From Sphingobium quisquiliarum P25 (lineage in GTDB: Bacteria > Pseudomonadota > Alphaproteobacteria > Sphingomonadales > Sphingomonadaceae), in the NCBI RefSeq assembly GCF_000445065.1, contig NZ_ATHO01000021.1, forward strand, positions 1 to 34,401: a stretch of DNA of 34,401 nt. The letters run 5' to 3'. A program made the position numbers and the translations under genes. Shown here piece after piece: positions 32,416-34,401 of the stretch. The notes under the pieces are model-generated. The model was not told the DNA's origin. It saw only the letters and a list, made by a program, of their open reading frames with translations, and made no database searches. Every line of letters begins with the position of its first letter. Within the stretch, counting starts at the first letter, position 1.

Positions 32416-32445
32416 CCTCGCTCTGCGTCCTCTGCGCCTCTGCGC
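32008..32445. mobile_element. Candidate GxxExxY mobile element bounded by 25-bp inverted repeats
   Basis: The left repeat (32008-32032) contains GCGCAGAGGCGCAGAGGACG; the right repeat (32421-32445) is its reverse complement with 24 of 25 bases matching. The match resumes a few bases further out with CTTTTTG on the left and CAAAAAG on the right, the latter inside the end of fabD. Each repeat contains a short tandem (GCGCAGAG/GCAGAG). The whole unit is 438 bp and carries only the GxxExxY gene; no transposase is present and I see no clear target-site duplication. Confidence 0.55.
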
Positions 32446-32451
32446 GCAACA

Positions 32452-33390
32452 TCAAAAAGCCGCCAGCGCCGCCTCGACATCATCCATCGTCACGACGCTG
32501 CGCACGGTCGCGTCAGGCGCGATGCGCTTGATCATCGGGCCCAGCACCTTGCCGCCCAGTTCGACAAAGTCCGTCACGCCCGCTTCCCACATCGCCGCCA
32601 CGGATTCGCGCCAGCGGACGCGGCCCGTCACCTGCTCCACCAGCCGCAGGCGGATCTCGTCCGGGTCGGCGATCGCGCTCGCAAGCACATTGGCATAGAC
32701 CGGCAGCAGCGGCGTGTTGATCTTCGCGCCCGCCAGCGCCTCTTCCATCGCATCGGCGGCGGGCTGCATCAGCGGACAGTGGAAAGGCGCGGAAACCGGC
32801 AGCAGCACGCCCCGCTTGATGCCATGGTCCTTGACCATCGCCACCGCCCGCTCGATCGCGCCGCGATGGCCGGAAATGACCACCTGGCTCGGATCATTGT
32901 CATTGGCGACGGTGCACACTTCCCCTTCGGCGGCGGCATCGGCCAGCGCCTGCGCCTTGTCGATGTCCGCACCCAGCAGGGCCGCCATCGCGCCCTCGCC
33001 CACCGGCACGGCCGCCTGCATCGCCTGCCCCCGCAGCTTCAGCAGCCTGGACGTGGTGCCAATGTCGAACGCCTCCGCCGCACAGAGCGCGCTATATTCG
33101 CCCAGGCTGTGACCGGCGACGAAATCGCCCTTTTCCGCCAGCGAAAAGCCGCCTTCCTTCTGCATCACGCGCAGCGTCGCCAGCGCATTGGCCATGATCG
33201 CGGGCTGGGCATTTTCCGTCAGCGTCAGGTCGCTTTCCGGGCCTTCCACCATGATGCGGAACAAATGCTGCGACAGGGCGTCATCGACCTCCTGAAACAG
33301 TTCCTTCGCCGCCGGGCTCGCCTCGGCCAGCGCCTTGCCCATCCCCACCGACTGGCTGCCCTGCCCCGGAAATACAAATGCCCTCATCAT
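32452..33390 (-). CDS. fabD: Malonyl-CoA:ACP transacylase
   Basis: This is a 312-aa acyltransferase that loads malonyl units on ACP. FPGQGSQSVGMG is at the N-terminus, the catalytic Ser95 is in GHSLGEYSA, and the catalytic His is at 204 in SAPFHCPLM. Two adjacent ATGs (33390 and 33387) are possible starts; the second has AAGG at a better distance. It leads the fab cluster, and its stop lies just outside the right inverted repeat of the GxxExxY element. Confidence 0.97.
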   Translation of the reverse strand: MMRAFVFPGQGSQSVGMGKALAEASPAAKELFQEVDDALSQHLFRIMVEGPESDLTLTENAQPAIMANALATLRVMQKEGGFSLAEKGDFVAGHSLGEYSALCAAEAFDIGTTSRLLKLRGQAMQAAVPVGEGAMAALLGADIDKAQALADAAAEGEVCTVANDNDPSQVVISGHRGAIERAVAMVKDHGIKRGVLLPVSAPFHCPLMQPAADAMEEALAGAKINTPLLPVYANVLASAIADPDEIRLRLVEQVTGRVRWRESVAAMWEAGVTDFVELGGKVLGPMIKRIAPDATVRSVVTMDDVEAALAAF

Positions 33391-33563
33391 CCACCTTAAA
33401 CCAAAGAACGCTACGGAAAGCGCCGCTTCACCAAAACCGTTACACTTTACGACATTAATGGCGTTGAGGCATGGACGTCATTTCGGCACGTTCCCATGCG
33501 TTGCCCCATCCGCTCCCGCTATGTCTGCGGGCCCCTTTAACGACGACGGAGTGCAAGGAAAAG

Positions 33564-34401
33564 GTGCGATATCGCATTGCCTGGATTGCCGGACCGGCGC
33601 TGACCCTGTCGGCCTGCGCGGCTGGCCCTGACTACCGGCCGCCCCAGCCTGCGGCGCTTGGCGTGCCTGCATCCTACAGCCAGGGCGCAGCCGCCCCGAT
33701 CGACGAAGCCGCGCTTGCAAGCTGGTGGACGCGGCTGAACGACCCTGTGCTCGACGGCCTGATCGATCGCGCCGTCGCCAGCAACCTCGACATCGCCCAG
33801 GCGCAGGCCCGCCTTCGCCAGGCGCGTGAATCGCTGCGCCAGGCGAACGCCGCCTTCCTGCCGCAGGTGAACGGATCGGGAAATGCAGGCCGCAACTATT
33901 CCAACCGTGGCGGCGCGACGCGGGTGGATGACAATGGCAACATCATATCGGGCGGCGCCGACCGCTGGAGCAGCAGCTATACGCTGGGCGCCAACGCCAG
34001 TTGGCAGCTTGACCTGTTCGGCGAACTGTCCCGCTCCTCCGAAGCCGCCCGCGCCGATCTCGCGGCATCGGGCTATGACCTTGCCAATGTGCGCATGACG
34101 ATCATCGCCGAACTGGTCACCAACTATGTGCAGGCTCGCCTCGCGCAGGAGCAGCTACGCATCGCGCGTGAGACGGAGGCGGTTCAGAAGGATAATTTCG
34201 ACATCGCCGGATGGCGCTTGCAGGCGGGCCTCGTCTCCTCGCTGGATGAACAGCAGGCCCGCGCCCAGCTTGCCCAGACCAGGGCGGCCATCCCGCAGCT
34301 TGAGGCCAGCCTGCGCGGCAGCCTCAACCGCATCGCCGTGCTGACCGGACAGGCGCCCGGCGAAGCCACCCGCGCGCTGGAAACGCCCGCGCCCATCCCA
34401 A
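33564..34401 (+). CDS. RND efflux outer-membrane factor, NodT/TolC-family lipoprotein (3' end outside window)
   Basis: Translation from a GTG at 33564 stays open to the window edge (about 279 codons). A lipoprotein signal peptide (MRYRIAWIAGPALTLSAC) has the lipobox LSAC. The mature part reads PDYRPPQPAALGVPASY, WWTRLNDPVLDGLIDRAVA, then the OMF helices with ARLRQARESLRQANAAFLPQV and WQLDLFGELSRSSEAARADL, the NodT-type signature. It should be the outer-membrane channel of a tripartite pump whose other parts lie to the right. AAGGA is 4 nt before the GTG. It is divergent from fabD; the 173-bp gap shows no clear promoter. Confidence 0.88.
   Translation, partial: MRYRIAWIAGPALTLSACAAGPDYRPPQPAALGVPASYSQGAAAPIDEAALASWWTRLNDPVLDGLIDRAVASNLDIAQAQARLRQARESLRQANAAFLPQVNGSGNAGRNYSNRGGATRVDDNGNIISGGADRWSSSYTLGANASWQLDLFGELSRSSEAARADLAASGYDLANVRMTIIAELVTNYVQARLAQEQLRIARETEAVQKDNFDIAGWRLQAGLVSSLDEQQARAQLAQTRAAIPQLEASLRGSLNRIAVLTGQAPGEATRALETPAPIP

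Noticed and set aside
31990..32465. Target-site duplication around the GxxExxY element
   Set aside because: The outer flanks (CTTTTTG and CAAAAAG) are inverted, not direct, so they are more likely part of the inverted repeats than a duplication.
1..34401. CRISPR array
   Set aside because: No regularly spaced direct repeats and no cas genes were seen.

Overview
The window is high-GC DNA from an alphaproteobacterium, most likely a sphingomonad (Sphingobium, Sphingomonas or Novosphingobium type). I infer this from the XrtA exopolysaccharide locus with its acyl-ligase/decarboxylase/ACP branch, from the Anbu-transglutaminase-alpha-E-ATP-grasp cluster, and from short hairpin repeats of a kind I recall as common in that family. 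No database search was possible, so family names come from motifs, length and gene context.

Region 1 (1-9958, minus strand) is an exosortase A (XrtA/PEP-CTERM) exopolysaccharide operon. It is read from a lipoprotein export porin through a chain-length regulator, a tyrosine autokinase, a beta-barrel protein, an AAA ATPase, a polysaccharide deacetylase, a FemAB-like transferase and a glycosyltransferase to exosortase A, which runs off the left edge. Many junctions are ATGA start-stop overlaps. Region 2 (10089-14233) adds an acyl-activating branch. On the minus strand are an AMP-forming acyl ligase and a PLP-dependent decarboxylase. Divergent on the plus strand are a GNAT/FemAB-fold transferase and a dedicated acyl carrier protein.

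Region 3 (14448-19697, minus) holds trxB and then an Anbu operon: circularly permuted ATP-grasp, alpha-E (DUF403), transglutaminase-like protease and the proteasome-like hydrolase Anbu. This four-gene set is a predicted, poorly characterised peptide-ligase and peptidase system.

Region 4 (19932-28133) is housekeeping and accessory: a tRNA with anticodon CAT, a universal stress protein, a small secreted protein, a higBA toxin-antitoxin pair with visible operator repeats, the potassium transporter kup, a ferredoxin-reductase-like flavoprotein, a 2H phosphoesterase, a Prx5-type peroxiredoxin, and a SulP transporter preceded by a structured leader RNA.

Region 5 (28380-33390, minus) is the fatty-acid and cell-wall cluster fabD-fabG-acpP-fabF-mltG. 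It is interrupted between fabD and fabG by a GxxExxY (PD-(D/E)XK-like) gene flanked by 25-bp inverted repeats, which looks like a minimal mobile element. The right edge (33564-34401) is the start of a NodT-type outer-membrane efflux lipoprotein on the plus strand.

The strongest leads are the inverted-repeat-bounded GxxExxY insertion, the sulP leader RNA, the Anbu operon and the acyl branch of the XrtA locus.
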